Origin: Sparassis latifolia
Lineage: Eukaryota > Basidiomycota > Agaricomycetes > Polyporales > Sparassidaceae
Reading direction: 5' to 3'
NCBI GenBank assembly: GCA_018466975.1
Contig: CM031560.1
Location: forward strand, 1,674,001-1,738,000
DNA: 64,000 nt
Part shown: piece after piece, positions 1 through 10,494 of the stretch
Layout of the letters: each line of letters starts with the position of its first letter
Numbering within the stretch: the first letter of the stretch is position 1
Program-made: the position numbers and the translations under genes
The notes under the pieces: generated by a model
What the model was told of the DNA's origin: nothing
Database searches by the model: none
The model's input: only the letters and a program-made list of their open reading frames with translations

Positions 1-1470
1 ACAGCATCATGGCTTGCGAGAAGTGCGGAAAGCTGCGAAGAAAGCAAAGACATTTGAGACGCAGAAACTCGTGAAGAAGCTGAAGACACTGAGGTGTGCT
101 GCTACACTCTACATACTCCAGCTTACAACGTTGAAGCTGGTGCAGGTCTAAAGATCCTAAATCGAATGAGATCATTGAAATGGAAGCTCAACTGGCAAGT
201 CTCAAGGTGCGTTGATATGATCGTCTGTCTGTGAGGTTTCTACGATCGCCTTTGCTTGTAGCATACAGATGCCGAGGGAATTGGGGGGCTCACTCTCAAA
301 ACGAAACTGAAGAAGGACCATGCACTGTCAGAGAACATTAACGTCCAAGCTGCCTTTGCGGCTGAGCTTGCATCCCATGTCTACGCGCTGGCTCCTGCCG
401 GTACCCCAGCTTTCAAGGTCGAAAGTCGCTTATTGAGCTCAAAAGCACTTGCCTGCGAAGTTCGCCTTGTTATCAACGCGTTAAAGGAGATCACCCAGCC
501 AACCAAGAAGATAAATAACAACAAAGATGAGCAAGATGAAGACGCAGACACGGCAGAATTTCCGCAGAAAGCACGCAAGTTGAGTGCATCTGCTTTGAGG
601 CAACCTTTTCGACACAATGACGAGGAGCTTGATGACACTGGACGCGAAGCCGAAGAACGAGAGAAGGGATGGGAGTCCAGGTCAATAGGCGAAAGTGGGG
701 ATGGATGGGAATCAGGGTCAGTCAATGGCAGTAATTATCGCTGGAAAGCTGCGAGCGGCTCGTCAGAGGATGAATTAGAGTCGAGCGAAGGCACCGATGG
801 CGACGGCACTGACGAGGACGGTGATTCAGACACATCTCCTCCGGAATCGTTACCGCCGGAAAAGAAGGGGCAGAAGTCCGACTTTATCATGGAAGATACC
901 AAGGGCAAATCGAAAGCGACCAGCACGGAGTCCACCTTCCTCCCGTCGTTGGCGGTCGGATACACCCGTGGCGATTCTGAGGCATCGGACTGGAGCGGGG
1001 ATGAGGTGGACGACTCTCCTAAAAGGAACCGGCGCGGCCAGAGGGCCCGCAGAGCGTATGTTTGTTTCCTAATCACCGGACGTCCCGGTCTTATGCAAAT
1101 GCCATACAGCATCTGGGAAAAGAAATACGGAAAGAATGCGAATCACGTCAAGAAGGAGCGAGAAGCTGCTGTCCAGAACCCACGTCAGAAAGACATCCGA
1201 CATACCGGCCAGAAGAATGTCCTAAATCATTCACGGACCGGAGTCGCGCATCGCGGGAACGCCTCCAGCTCTCGCTCGCAATTCGTTGCTCCTTCGCGCG
1301 ATAGTGGCTGGTCTAAAGGTGGACGGTCTGTTGCCGAACAACCACCGGTGGTGAAGCAAACCCAGACCAAAGATAAGCCCTTGCATCCTTCATGGGAAGC
1401 AAAGAGGCGGCTGAAGGAGAAGTTCAGTGCGAATATCGTGCCAGCGCAGGGAACGAAGATTATATTCTGA
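1..1470 (+). CDS. BUD22: BUD22/SRFBP1-like ribosome-biogenesis protein, 5' end outside window
   Basis: This is the 3' part of a Bud22 family gene, a nucleolar protein needed for 18S rRNA maturation and small-subunit assembly in yeast. Exons read 1-93, 146-206, 262-1055 and 1110-1470, joined in phase by GT-AG introns; the last intron is 54 nt and in frame, so it can be missed by an ORF scan. The visible part has an N-terminal basic helical segment (GLREVRKAAKKAKTFE), a long acidic Ser/Glu/Asp-rich middle, and the family's conserved C-terminus: RAIWEKKYGKNANH is restored exactly when the 1056-1109 intron is removed, followed by LHPSWEAKRRLKEKF near the end. The missing N-terminus lies to the left of base 1. 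Identification rests on these C-terminal blocks and is fairly secure. Confidence 0.85.
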
Positions 1471-1799
1471 GCCCTCCGTCAGTCTTGTCGACCTGCAGGG
1501 GAATACTACTACGCGTTGTCTCTATGTACTTCAAGTGCGAGCTGCTACGCCAGAACTGAGATAGCCAGGTGCCGCACTTGTACACCAACGTCCTGATATT
1601 CGGTCGTTTCTACATTGATCACAACCGGTACCAGCAGTTTTCCCCATCCACTTCCACGTCGATCTATCCTTCCATACACTGCAGTAACGAAGACAGCAAA
1701 GAATCTATGCAATACAATAGAAGACTTCAAGAACATTCCAAGCAAACGAAACATCAGCACAGCAAAGATCCGCGACATACATCAAGATACACCATCCGT
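1471..1799. other. convergent intergenic spacer
   Basis: About 330 bases between the stop of BUD22 and the stop of the next, opposite-strand gene. Both genes end here, so it should hold their two 3' UTRs and polyadenylation signals. I see no RNA gene or conserved reading frame. Confidence 0.6.
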
Positions 1800-2714
1800 C
1801 TACTTTGCACACACATGCTTCTTTCCGCCGCTGCCCTGCAACCTGCATGCCCTGGAGCACCACATATCTCCACATCTCGGACAACAAGGGAAATTAGTTC
1901 CCGCCCTATTGCACGTCGCACAACAAGTTCTAGTGCGGAACTTGGATGCTTGTTCCAGTGACTCCAAGACGGGATTAAGTGTCTTCAGCTTCCCTTTCGG
2001 GGGGGAAGGAAAAGCTGAATGCATGGGAGTTGGTGGACCCGCCGACGAAGGGGCGGTAGGGAAATAATCGGAGCCTGTGTAAGAGGATGGAGTACGACAA
2101 ATCGACGGGATAGTGGGTGAGTCCGGGGAGGGTGAAGGTGAGTTATGAGGTAGTTGGCTGGTATCGTCCTCGTGTAAGGCAGAGGTGTCTGTGACAACAT
2201 ACAACTGACGAGCACGGGATGACAACCGCGATGAGAAAGGGTTGGCTTCCGCCAGAACAGATAGCAAAGCCTCCCGCGGACTGCCCGTCGGTGTAAAGGA
2301 CCCCGGCGTCTGGGCATTTGAAGCTGTATGCAATATAGGGGGGGCTACTCTGGGGTGTGAGACAATAAATGACGAAGCCAAACACCTCGGACGGTCTGCG
2401 GAAGGATAGACCCTCTCTCTGCGGCCTTTCTGAGCAATAGCAGATCTTGCCCATGCCCCTGCGTGACGCGGGCTCGCATCCGACTTCGCACGCCAATGGG
2501 CGGAACGAACGCGTCGGACGGCCTCCACTTCCACAGCGGGCACGGAGAAACTCCGGGCAGAGTCTACGATCTGCGAGTAGCTGGGCTTAGCAGAAGAGTC
2601 GACAGGAGAAGTACCAATTTGACAATTGCATCTGGCGGTCAATGTCCGCTCGTTACAAGTAATGGAAGACTTCTCCTCGGTGGTTAATCTCGAAGAACTT
2701 CCAATGGCATGCAA
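1800..2714 (-). CDS. Ser/Pro-rich protein with C-terminal Cys/His zinc-like module (paralogue 1)
   Basis: The frame is open over about 300 codons and ends with TAG at 1800. No ATG occurs near its 5' end, so an upstream exon or start is unresolved and the span given is the open frame, not a confirmed gene. The N-terminal two thirds are low-complexity and rich in Ser, Pro and Arg. The last 60 residues hold an ordered set of eight putative metal ligands spaced C-x2-C-x9-C-x2-C-x4-C-x3-C-x9-H-x-C, beginning after NPVLESLEQASKF. The spacing resembles HIT and MYND fingers but does not match either exactly. A second gene at 3661-4212 on the same strand has the same module and the same preceding motif, so the two are tandem paralogues. 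Function is unknown; zinc binding is inferred from ligand spacing. Confidence 0.6.
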   Translation of the reverse strand: MHAIGSSSRLTTEEKSSITCNERTLTARCNCQIGTSPVDSSAKPSYSQIVDSARSFSVPAVEVEAVRRVRSAHWRAKSDASPRHAGAWARSAIAQKGRRERVYPSADRPRCLASSFIVSHPRVAPPILHTASNAQTPGSFTPTGSPREALLSVLAEANPFSSRLSSRARQLYVVTDTSALHEDDTSQLPHNSPSPSPDSPTIPSICRTPSSYTGSDYFPTAPSSAGPPTPMHSAFPSPPKGKLKTLNPVLESLEQASKFRTRTCCATCNRAGTNFPCCPRCGDMWCSRACRLQGSGGKKHVCAK

Positions 2715-3660
2715 AGTACGGCGCTCGAATCGCGACTGAGTGTATGTCTGTAAACGGACACAGTAAGTGGATGTTGACGAAACGCAGAAAGTCCCATACT
2801 TCGTCGAAGAGAGGTGGGTGCACTGATATTGTCTCGCACAATACTGTGGCCATTATCGGGGGGTTCGGTGGCTGGATGTGCGACTGCTGGAGGCCTCATA
2901 TATCAGCAAAGTGTCAACAGCAGAGAAGAATTTGGTGTCACACGACCTCTTCACCGGGCGCCTCCTTTGTGAATGTCCCTTATTCAAAACCGCTCTGCGC
3001 AATCAATCTGCTCAAAGAAGAGTATCCTGGTGTCGTAAAGAGATAAGAAGATACCAGAGCAGCGTCTCCCTTGTCGTTCGTGCAGCTGCCTGGCTGAGAG
3101 GAATCGGAGAACAGGGTAAAGATGTGAGGGGCACCCAAGCGATAGCTATACGTCCTAAGTATAAGTCTTCCTGGTGGGCGAAGCTCCACTGTTGCAGTCG
3201 TCGCTCTAAGCAGGTAAGAACCGCCCACCAACTGCGTGCGACGATAAGCCCGCCGTGTTTGATATCAAACTGTGATTCAAAGAGACGTTACAAGTTCAAG
3301 TCAGAAATGCATCACGAGCCTAGAACGTCTTGAAAATATCGCGTGATTTTCATTTGTCAAGATCTCAGATAGAGTGCGAGTCCACATCAGGAAGGTGCAG
3401 GGCAAGATCGTGGCCTCCTGCGCGCACTACATTTGCTGGTCGTGTGACGCTTTCTGCGCGGCCATCCTTACTTCACTCCACGGCGATACAACGGCAGTGC
3501 AGTAGAATAAATAGAAACGCCACACTGAAATGCCGCAAAACGTATTTTGGTACGTAAACGTGGACCAACGTGAGAGCACATAATAGGCCCACCCGAGACC
3601 ACTCTGCGACAACGCCGCTCGTCATAGCCAAACGACGAGAAGACGAACGGTCAGCAGATA
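2715..3660. other. spacer between the two zinc-module paralogues
   Basis: About 950 bases. It should contain the promoter and possibly a missing 5' exon of the 1800-2714 gene and the 3' UTR of the 3661-4212 gene. Short open frames exist on both strands (for example 2878-3333, plus) but none has a recognisable protein, a good start or supporting splice sites. Confidence 0.5.
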
Positions 3661-4212
3661 TCAAGCTTCAAAACTCGCCTGCCTGTCGCCGGTACACAAA
3701 TGCCTCCGTCCGTTACTCCCCTTCAACCTACAGTGCCGTGAACACCACCTTTCCCCACATCTCCCGCAACTGGGAAAATTTGAACCAGTTTTTCTGCAGG
3801 TGATACAGACTGCTTCGATGCGAAACCTCGACGAGCGCTCGAGGTCAGCCAGAACGGGACTGAAATTAGAGAATGTAGGGGAATGAGTCGGAGGCGTAGC
3901 CGGAGCTTCTGAAGACGAAGCTGTCTCCAAAGACTCGGACGATGCTGAACGACTGATAGGTCGGATGTCCGGTACGGGAGATGCGGGGCGATCGGAATTT
4001 TGTGTCGCGTCATCGAACGAAGTGTGGATGTGGACGGTATCGTACGGCTCGGTATACTCGTGTGAGAGCGCTGTGTCCTCGTCTCTATCTTCTCCGAGCA
4101 GAGAGCGTAAGCACAATCTCGCAGAAAGAGATCGGTCGACGTCCGCTCGGGGTACTAAACAGAAATGTGTGTCCACGGCCGAAAGAGGTTTCGATTTGAA
4201 TATACTGGACAA
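3661..4212 (-). CDS. protein with C-terminal Cys/His zinc-like module (paralogue 2)
   Basis: The frame is open for about 183 codons and ends with TGA at 3661. As in its neighbour, no ATG starts it, so a 5' exon is probably missing. The C-terminus carries the same ligand pattern, C-x2-C-x9-C-x2-C-x4-C-x3-C-x9-H-x-C, preceded by SPVLADLERSSRF, matching NPVLESLEQASKF in the 1800-2714 gene. Both also share a weaker upstream block ending in a DD[AT][TS]Q motif after a Leu-rich stretch. Between these is a Ser/Pro/Thr-rich linker. This copy is shorter at the N-terminus. The shared order of blocks supports gene duplication in tandem. Function is unknown. Confidence 0.6.
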   Translation of the reverse strand: MSSIFKSKPLSAVDTHFCLVPRADVDRSLSARLCLRSLLGEDRDEDTALSHEYTEPYDTVHIHTSFDDATQNSDRPASPVPDIRPISRSASSESLETASSSEAPATPPTHSPTFSNFSPVLADLERSSRFRIEAVCITCRKTGSNFPSCGRCGERWCSRHCRLKGSNGRRHLCTGDRQASFEA

Positions 4213-7031
4213 TCCGCCTGATTTGACCAGGGAACTGGTTGGGAAACGCGATAACGTGCGGCGGCAAGGATATGCGACGCCTAATGAGAACCACGCAGAT
4301 CCTTGGGTGCCTCGTGCATGTGGAATGAAGTCGGCCGTGCCTGTGGTCCGATGGCTCCACTGATTCGTAATTGGTCACTTAACGTTGAACATATCTGGTA
4401 GCGGAGGTAGATACGCACTTGTATCGGACGGCCATCCGAGAACTCCTCGCCCGTGCCCACGGTCGATGCTTGCCGCCCTGTGGAGTTCCGATTTAATACA
4501 GGAGCTGGGATGGACGAAAACAGTGTCAATGACAGATAAATGGAACTCTGAACGTTGTCTGTACCTTGCTTGGGAACGCAGCACAGGTTACACGAATGTG
4601 CGGGCGCCCCAATTTCTCGCAAAAAGTCTTCAAAATGTGTTCGGGGTGCGGTATATCGGGGCCATGTATGATGCGACCGCTACTGAACCTGGTGAATGGA
4701 TATACAGGGCACCCAAGTTGATAGTCCACACCTTCGCAGCAGGACGCGATGTCGAATGGGATTTTGAAGAGGAAGATATTTTGGACATCGGAAGAGGAGT
4801 TCAGCTAGGACGAAGCTGTAGTTGGTTCGCATGTTATATGGCGACAGTGGCCCAGGCGTAGCTGCACCAGTAGATCACACGAGCAAATACCCCAAACCAC
4901 GATAGAAGCCTGACAAACGGCGCCTCTCGGCCAAACTGCGGAGGATGTGCATGAGGTCACTTGGATATTGTAGAGCAGATCAGAGAGAAGAGTTCGGAGG
5001 ATGTCAGAGAGAGTCCACCTGCGAACTCGTGCCGAAGGTGAGTTGAACAGACGTGGCTGGAAGACAGTCCACATGCAGGCACTGGTGCAGGAAGAATTCA
5101 GCAGCGCGAACCCGGATGTAAGAGCTCAGGTAGTCTTCCTCGTCTGGTGGTTTGGTCGGCGGGTTTGCAAATTGTTCAGTGTTCGCGGTCACATCCGGCT
5201 TCCGCCGAACGACAGCACCGGCTTGGCACCGTACAAGCCAGGACAATCCGGCTCGTGGTGGCATCAATCGCAAGCACTCCTCTTTGCAATACAAGCCATG
5301 TCCCGCATCACTTGGGTCGCGCTTCTCCCTTGGCCGGTCGAATCAAGTCATCAGCAGGTCATTTTGTGCGTCCACGATCCGCGAACGCCAACTTGATGTG
5401 TTCAATAGACAATAGTTCTCACCGGGGCCTCGCAGATTATGTCCCCCCCATTACGATGCGTGTCTCACCTCTTGTATACGACTTCGATTGGTTCCTTGCT
5501 CTTACTTATCGGGATCTTTGAGGTTGCTACTTTCAAATCCTTCATAAGAGCCTTTTCCGTTGGAAACAGATGAGCTCCAAGTCGGAGAAATCGTCCTGAC
5601 ATGCAATTAGAATCCGCAGCATGTAAACGTACTAACCGTCATCTTTTCATCCTCTGAGAGGACTTGCAGTATACCGACACTATGATCGTATGCTTCCAAA
5701 GAGAAGAAGTGGGCCACCACCATGACTGTGTTTGCAAGCAACTTCGGAATATCATAACAGTAGTTGCGATCGTCGATGGCCTCAGATATCGGGGCGCCGC
5801 GTACGGCTGTAATCGCCAACATTAGTGTCTGTCTCTGACGATACACGAGGACTTTGCGCACATTCAGTGTGAATCCTAGCTGGATCGACGCAAGCACCGC
5901 GTTGCGCACGACGTTGTCCGGGTCGATTCCTCCTGTTTGCAGTGTCATTCACAAGGGCTTCCTGGATCCTCGCGACTAGTCGTGACAAGGCTCTTGTCCA
6001 TCTGACCGATCGACGAGGTCATTCTGCCCCCGTCCTCGTGGCGAGGCACCCGGTCGAACGTTGTTACTCGTGTTAGGTACGATTGTCAAGCAACTGCTCG
6101 CCCCAACCCTAGACCCATACCAACACGAATCTTGGACCCGAGTTTTCGTACAGTGCAGCGTAGACGGTCCTGCGATATGCGGTAGTATCATTTTGCATCA
6201 AGAATATATGGCTCGATCCAGTCTGCCGTTCATTGAGCGCTGATCCCGTGTTCCTCGCGGGAGCGAATTGTAAGGTGTGCCTTATATGTACTTATTTTTC
6301 AATGTCATAAGACATTGGCGGCATTGAATCGAAGACATACGCACTGATAAAAGCAGAGCGTCATGAAGCTTCCTGATTTCATTTCCGTAAGTTTTTCCAA
6401 CGTGTTTGACCGTCATGTGGGGCTTGTACGCCGAAGTGCACAATTGCAGCAGACATCTGCAGTTCATCTCGAGGTTGTTACAGACCCACATGAATTCGAA
6501 TGCCACCAGCTGCGGAACAGGCCTTGAGTCATGGTGGCATGTTGAATGAACCTTTGTCGCCTCATCCCAGCAACCTCCTGCCATGACCTCATAGCAAAGC
6601 GCGCTCATCGTTGTCATCTGATGTATTCTGCGGGGTCAGAACCTGCAGGAGAATCGAGCCTGTTCGACAGGGTTTTCCAAGGAAGCACTTACTCGTCAAC
6701 CGAAGATCACAAGAGGTGGGGTAGAAGCAGGGATACGATCACTGGTCTCTCATGCTCGAAGCTTGCGATGGTCTGGCCCATCGATAATTCGGTGTTTTAT
6801 CCCAATCTCAGGACATGTGGTCAAGTGATATGTGGAAAGATAGTCGCGAACACGTACGTTTGCATCTGTGTGCTCAGGTGGAGGTATAAGTCCTTACTAT
6901 CGTCTCCAGTGTATACCATTGACGTAATCAAAAGACTCTCGCCACAGAAGGTATACAATTTCATGTGAACTTCTTCCGCACATTATTTTCTTGAAAATTG
7001 CTTTGCACTACGGGATGATCTAGGTGTTTAC
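4213..7031. other. long gene-poor interval
   Basis: About 2.8 kb without a gene I can support well. Open frames such as 4466-4861 (plus, about 131 codons from its first ATG) and 5607-5948 (minus) look mildly protein-like but match no family I recognise. There are no terminal repeats, transposase motifs or tandem arrays that I can see. It may hold decayed genes, a small species-specific gene, or regulatory DNA for the flanking genes. Confidence 0.5.
5607..5948 (-). CDS. hypothetical protein, doubtful
   Basis: An ATG-initiated frame of 113 codons. Its composition looks coding (few rare residues, alternating hydrophobic and charged segments such as VVRNAVLASIQLGFTLNVRK). Near the 3' end there is a good acceptor-like TCTAATTGCATGTCAG on the minus strand, so the true model may splice onward past 5607. 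I recognise no domain and find no second exon with supporting conservation. It could equally be chance. Confidence 0.25.
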   Translation of the reverse strand: MTLQTGGIDPDNVVRNAVLASIQLGFTLNVRKVLVYRQRQTLMLAITAVRGAPISEAIDDRNYCYDIPKLLANTVMVVAHFFSLEAYDHSVGILQVLSEDEKMTVSTFTCCGF

Positions 7032-7056
7032 GCCACAGACGCGACGCGTCTGTGGC
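7032..7056. promoter_or_regulatory. perfect palindrome with MluI cell-cycle box
   Basis: A 12-base arm, GCCACAGACGCG, is followed by one base and then its exact reverse complement. The centre contains ACGCGT, the MCB element bound by MBF (Mbp1/Swi6) at G1/S in yeasts, and each arm adds a partial ACGCG. It lies 60-84 bases upstream of the ATG at 7116, a normal place for a fungal promoter element. The palindrome is observed; MBF control is inferred. Confidence 0.6.
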
Positions 7057-7115
7057 ACGTGCTAAGTATAGTGGAGATCACGAGTTGCCCGATTCGGATT
7101 CTTCGCTCAACCGCC

Positions 7116-10044
7116 ATGGGTGAACCGCCGGGTTTCGTGGCACAGAAAGACTTGGCTCATCGAGGACATGCTCTGATCACTCCCTCTGCGTCACCTCCTG
7201 TCTCTCGTCTACTATTTCCATCTTATGCTCGCAAACGGGACAGGCCACCCACTACGAAACGCCCGAGACTTTCGTCTACGCCATCCAGTTCTTTGTCGAA
7301 GTCCACGCGCTCTACTTCCACGTATGAAGAACAAAAAGCCATTGTGCAGGAGCGATCTGCTACATCTATTGATCGATTGAAGAACGTTTGGGATCAGCTC
7401 GAAGAACGATACAGTCGCCCAGTTGAAGACGACGATATCATTGATCTCTTCAACCACAAGATCTTGACAGACCGCGGCGCGATTCGTGGCTCATCTAAAG
7501 CGTACGAGATGGGACTCCTCGCAGATGATGCGCGGCTTTCAGACGCCAACGATGCGAATAGCGAGGGTGGAGGTGCGGAGACCGAATTCGACGATGTGGA
7601 CGAACTCGACGCGTTTACACCGTCTGCGAAAATCTGGGATGAGCTGAAGTTGGAGAAGGAGAAACTGAATATTCCGCCAGTGCAGGATGAAAACCCTACG
7701 GACGCGCAGCATTTGCAGGAATTTCTGGAGGCGGAGAGACGGAGAAAGGAACAGTACGGCGATATTGATGAAGAAGAGGTGGATTTTCGACTGAGGTTCT
7801 TTGCCAGTGCTAGCAATGATGAGGAATGGTGTGATACTTCTGACGAAGCAGATTGCTATGAGGACACGGACGCAGACGAGCAGCTGGGCGAGGGGAGCCT
7901 GAGTGACCTTGGACACAGCGAAGACGAAAAGGATGATGATGACTTTTCCGCTGCGCAACACCAAACAAAAGCCTCTCGTGTTCCTTTGGACGAAGAGTCT
8001 GAAGACGAACTTGCAACTTGGGACATAGACGAATCTACTCCAGTACCCCGTGTTGCTCATCCTTCCGTTCCACCTGCACATGTCATCGACCTCACAGAGT
8101 CGCCACCAATATCTCTACGCCCCGCCAAGCATGGGAGGTCGAAAAGCCTCGCACGAGAGAAGTCCATGCCTCCATCGCCCTCTCGCTTTCGCTCCAAGTC
8201 CCGCGCTCGGTCCAAAACGCCAGCTCGGACGAAAACCGCGCCCACTCGATCCCCTTCTCCAACCCGTGTGGCGCAGCTCTTTACTCCACCCCAATCCTCT
8301 TCGTCAGCCATCGAAGGAACCCCAGGCGTTCGTGGATTTGATGATCTGCCACGTCCCAGTCCGCGTGCTCGACCGGAACCGAAATCACGCCGGAAAGACC
8401 TGCCATCAGATACACCTCCTGTGGCTGGTCCATCCTCACACGCAGAAGTTCCTATTCCCACCTGGGATACACCCCTTCCAAGGCCGAAGATTGTGAAGAA
8501 GGCGTTAAGGCCACGTCTCATACCCGAGGTCGTGATAATCACGAAGTCGAGCAGAACGGGCCTTGCGAAGAAGGTATCCAAGGATGCCGTCGACATTCAT
8601 GCCAACGGCGAGGATGACGAAGAGCCGGCTCTTCAAACCCGTATACCTCGAAAGGATAAGGGCAAGGGAAGAGAGGTGATTGATCCTGATGCTGTACATA
8701 ACCTGTTGAACCAGCGAGAACGTCCAGCAACACCATCGAAGTCTGCAGCAGCGAAGGGAACAAGGACAGCAGTCGAGGTGTTGGACCATGACAAGTCGCC
8801 CAAGATCACTGTACCGTCATCCTCTCGTGGTCGCAAGCGCAAGCGGGTCATATCCTCGTCATCACTTTCTGGACAGTCTACGAGAGAAGAGCCAGACACC
8901 GCTCCTGTGGTTACCACTCCTCGCCGCAGGCGAGGAACCATTGCGGAGTTGCGATCTCACTCCAGCTCTGCTATTTCGCGAACCAAGCGTGCGGTCTCTG
9001 AACAACCAGGGGACGGGAGTGGTAGGCAGTGTTTTCAATTCGTTTATGTCCTTCGGCTTACTATGAACTTGCCTTGCAGATTTTGATCCAGGACATGACG
9101 CTCAAGGCAGTTCACGCGGAGACTACCACGATCGTCGATCCTCCTCGTCTGCTCCTCACCCGTTCATGCACCCCCATCCCCAACCTCATACCCCCTACCG
9201 CAACAGCCGCCACCCACAGTACCCACCAATACCACCCATCCAGGATCCTCAAGCGCAGTACCAGATTGCGCAAGCTATTCAGCATCTGTCATACTTGATG
9301 AATGCTGCCATAGGCATACCCCCTGGCCAAGGGTTTCCGGACTCGTACTCTCCGCAGTATCTAGGTCACCCTCCTCCCTGGCCACCCTATACCCCAACTC
9401 ACACGCATCATCGATCCCGGCAGCCGCAGCTGTTTGGTTCACCGTCGTCTGGAGTCGGAGCTTCCGGATCCTCGTCATCCGCGTTCACTACTCCCATGCA
9501 TAAGCACCACGCATATCCGTACGGTTTCGATCCGTCGTTCTCTGGAGCCACTCTTCCGCCTTCGTCACCCATAAGCTCACCAGAGCCTTCGTCCCCAATT
9601 TCGCCAATTGATCGCGGTAAATCCATCGCGAGGGCTCGAAGCAAATCTCGGGGCCGTCGGGTCTCATTCAAGCTCACCGACGATGACAGGCCGCTCCCAC
9701 CGACCCCGCGAGATGATAGCGCCGACGATGATCCACGTGAGCGCACCGCATCGCAGTCTCGGCAAGGCCGTGATAGCAAACCAGCGATGACTTCTGCATT
9801 GCGCGCGAAAGCCAAAGGCAGAAACACTGCCCAAACACTGTCCACGGGATCTTCTACTTCAGCGTCGGCTAAGGGGAAGAGCCTTGCTCAGCACGATGAC
9901 AGCGATGCAGAAGAAGATACGGTGAAATCTTCGAGCGGTAATCGAGGGAGGAGACTTGAAAGAGGACGCACGCCAGCCCCACCTTCTCAGCGGGAGAGAG
10001 GTGCATCTGCGCGAGCGAAGAGCAGAGGACCGGGGAAGGACTGA
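7116..10044 (+). CDS. candidate Scm3/HJURP-type CENP-A chaperone, large basidiomycete form
   Basis: Two exons, 7116-9021 and 9080-10044, separated by a 58-nt GT-AG intron, encode about 956 residues. The start is the ATG at 7116 in a strong context (CCGCCATGG). Near residue 80 the sequence RLKNVWDQLEERYSRPVEDD, continuing with DDIIDLFNHKILTDRGAIRG, resembles the Scm3 core that binds CENP-A/H4: an amphipathic helix, then an acidic D-[IE]-[IV]-D-L motif, then a basic turn with D-x-G. The rest is disordered: acidic stretches, many RS/SP repeats, KRKR-type nuclear localisation signals and a His/Pro/Tyr-rich segment at the exon junction. Scm3 proteins in other fungi are usually shorter, so assignment is tentative; a generic nuclear basic protein is the alternative. 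Confidence 0.5.
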
Positions 10045-10494
10045 TTTATGGAGTGTATACGATGTCGTAGTGTGCCGCTATCTAATTTTATTGTCTATGT
10101 TTGTTGTCGCCGATACGCTCGATGTATGCGCTGCCTTCCGCAAAAATTTAAAAGGCACAATCTTATCTCACAAGACTAATGCTCGGCGATGTGACAAAGT
10201 ATTCGGGCCGGCGGCCACGCCGGTATCAAAGTCCTTGGAAGTAATTGCCTGAAGAGGAACTCACCACCGCGATTCTGACGACTTGGATTCTCCGCAAATA
10301 CCCGTCAACAGAGTCTCTGACTCGGACGGACAGACACACGACCACTGTCTGCTTTCCGTTTCACCCTCAAGTGCACCGTCTTTCTTTTACCCCGTCCCAT
10401 ACTGCCGACCCTCTTGCGTGATAGCGAGGTGCACAGAAATCCGAGGCCATCTGCAATTTTCCTCCCCCTGCGCAAGAGCTGTAACAATTCAGCT
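10045..10494. other. intergenic region and PP2C 5' UTR/promoter
   Basis: About 450 bases between the Scm3-like stop and the PP2C start codon. It contains the promoter and 5' leader of the phosphatase. No open frame or RNA gene is evident. Confidence 0.5.

Noticed and set aside
2878..3333. Plus-strand frame of about 150 codons between the zinc-module paralogues
   Set aside because: No domain, an unusual composition rich in Cys/Arg/Ser, and another frame of similar size overlaps it.
7394..8596. Long minus-strand open frames across the Scm3-like gene
   Set aside because: They are antisense shadows of a biased coding sequence; the plus strand has the good start, the splice junction and the conserved core.
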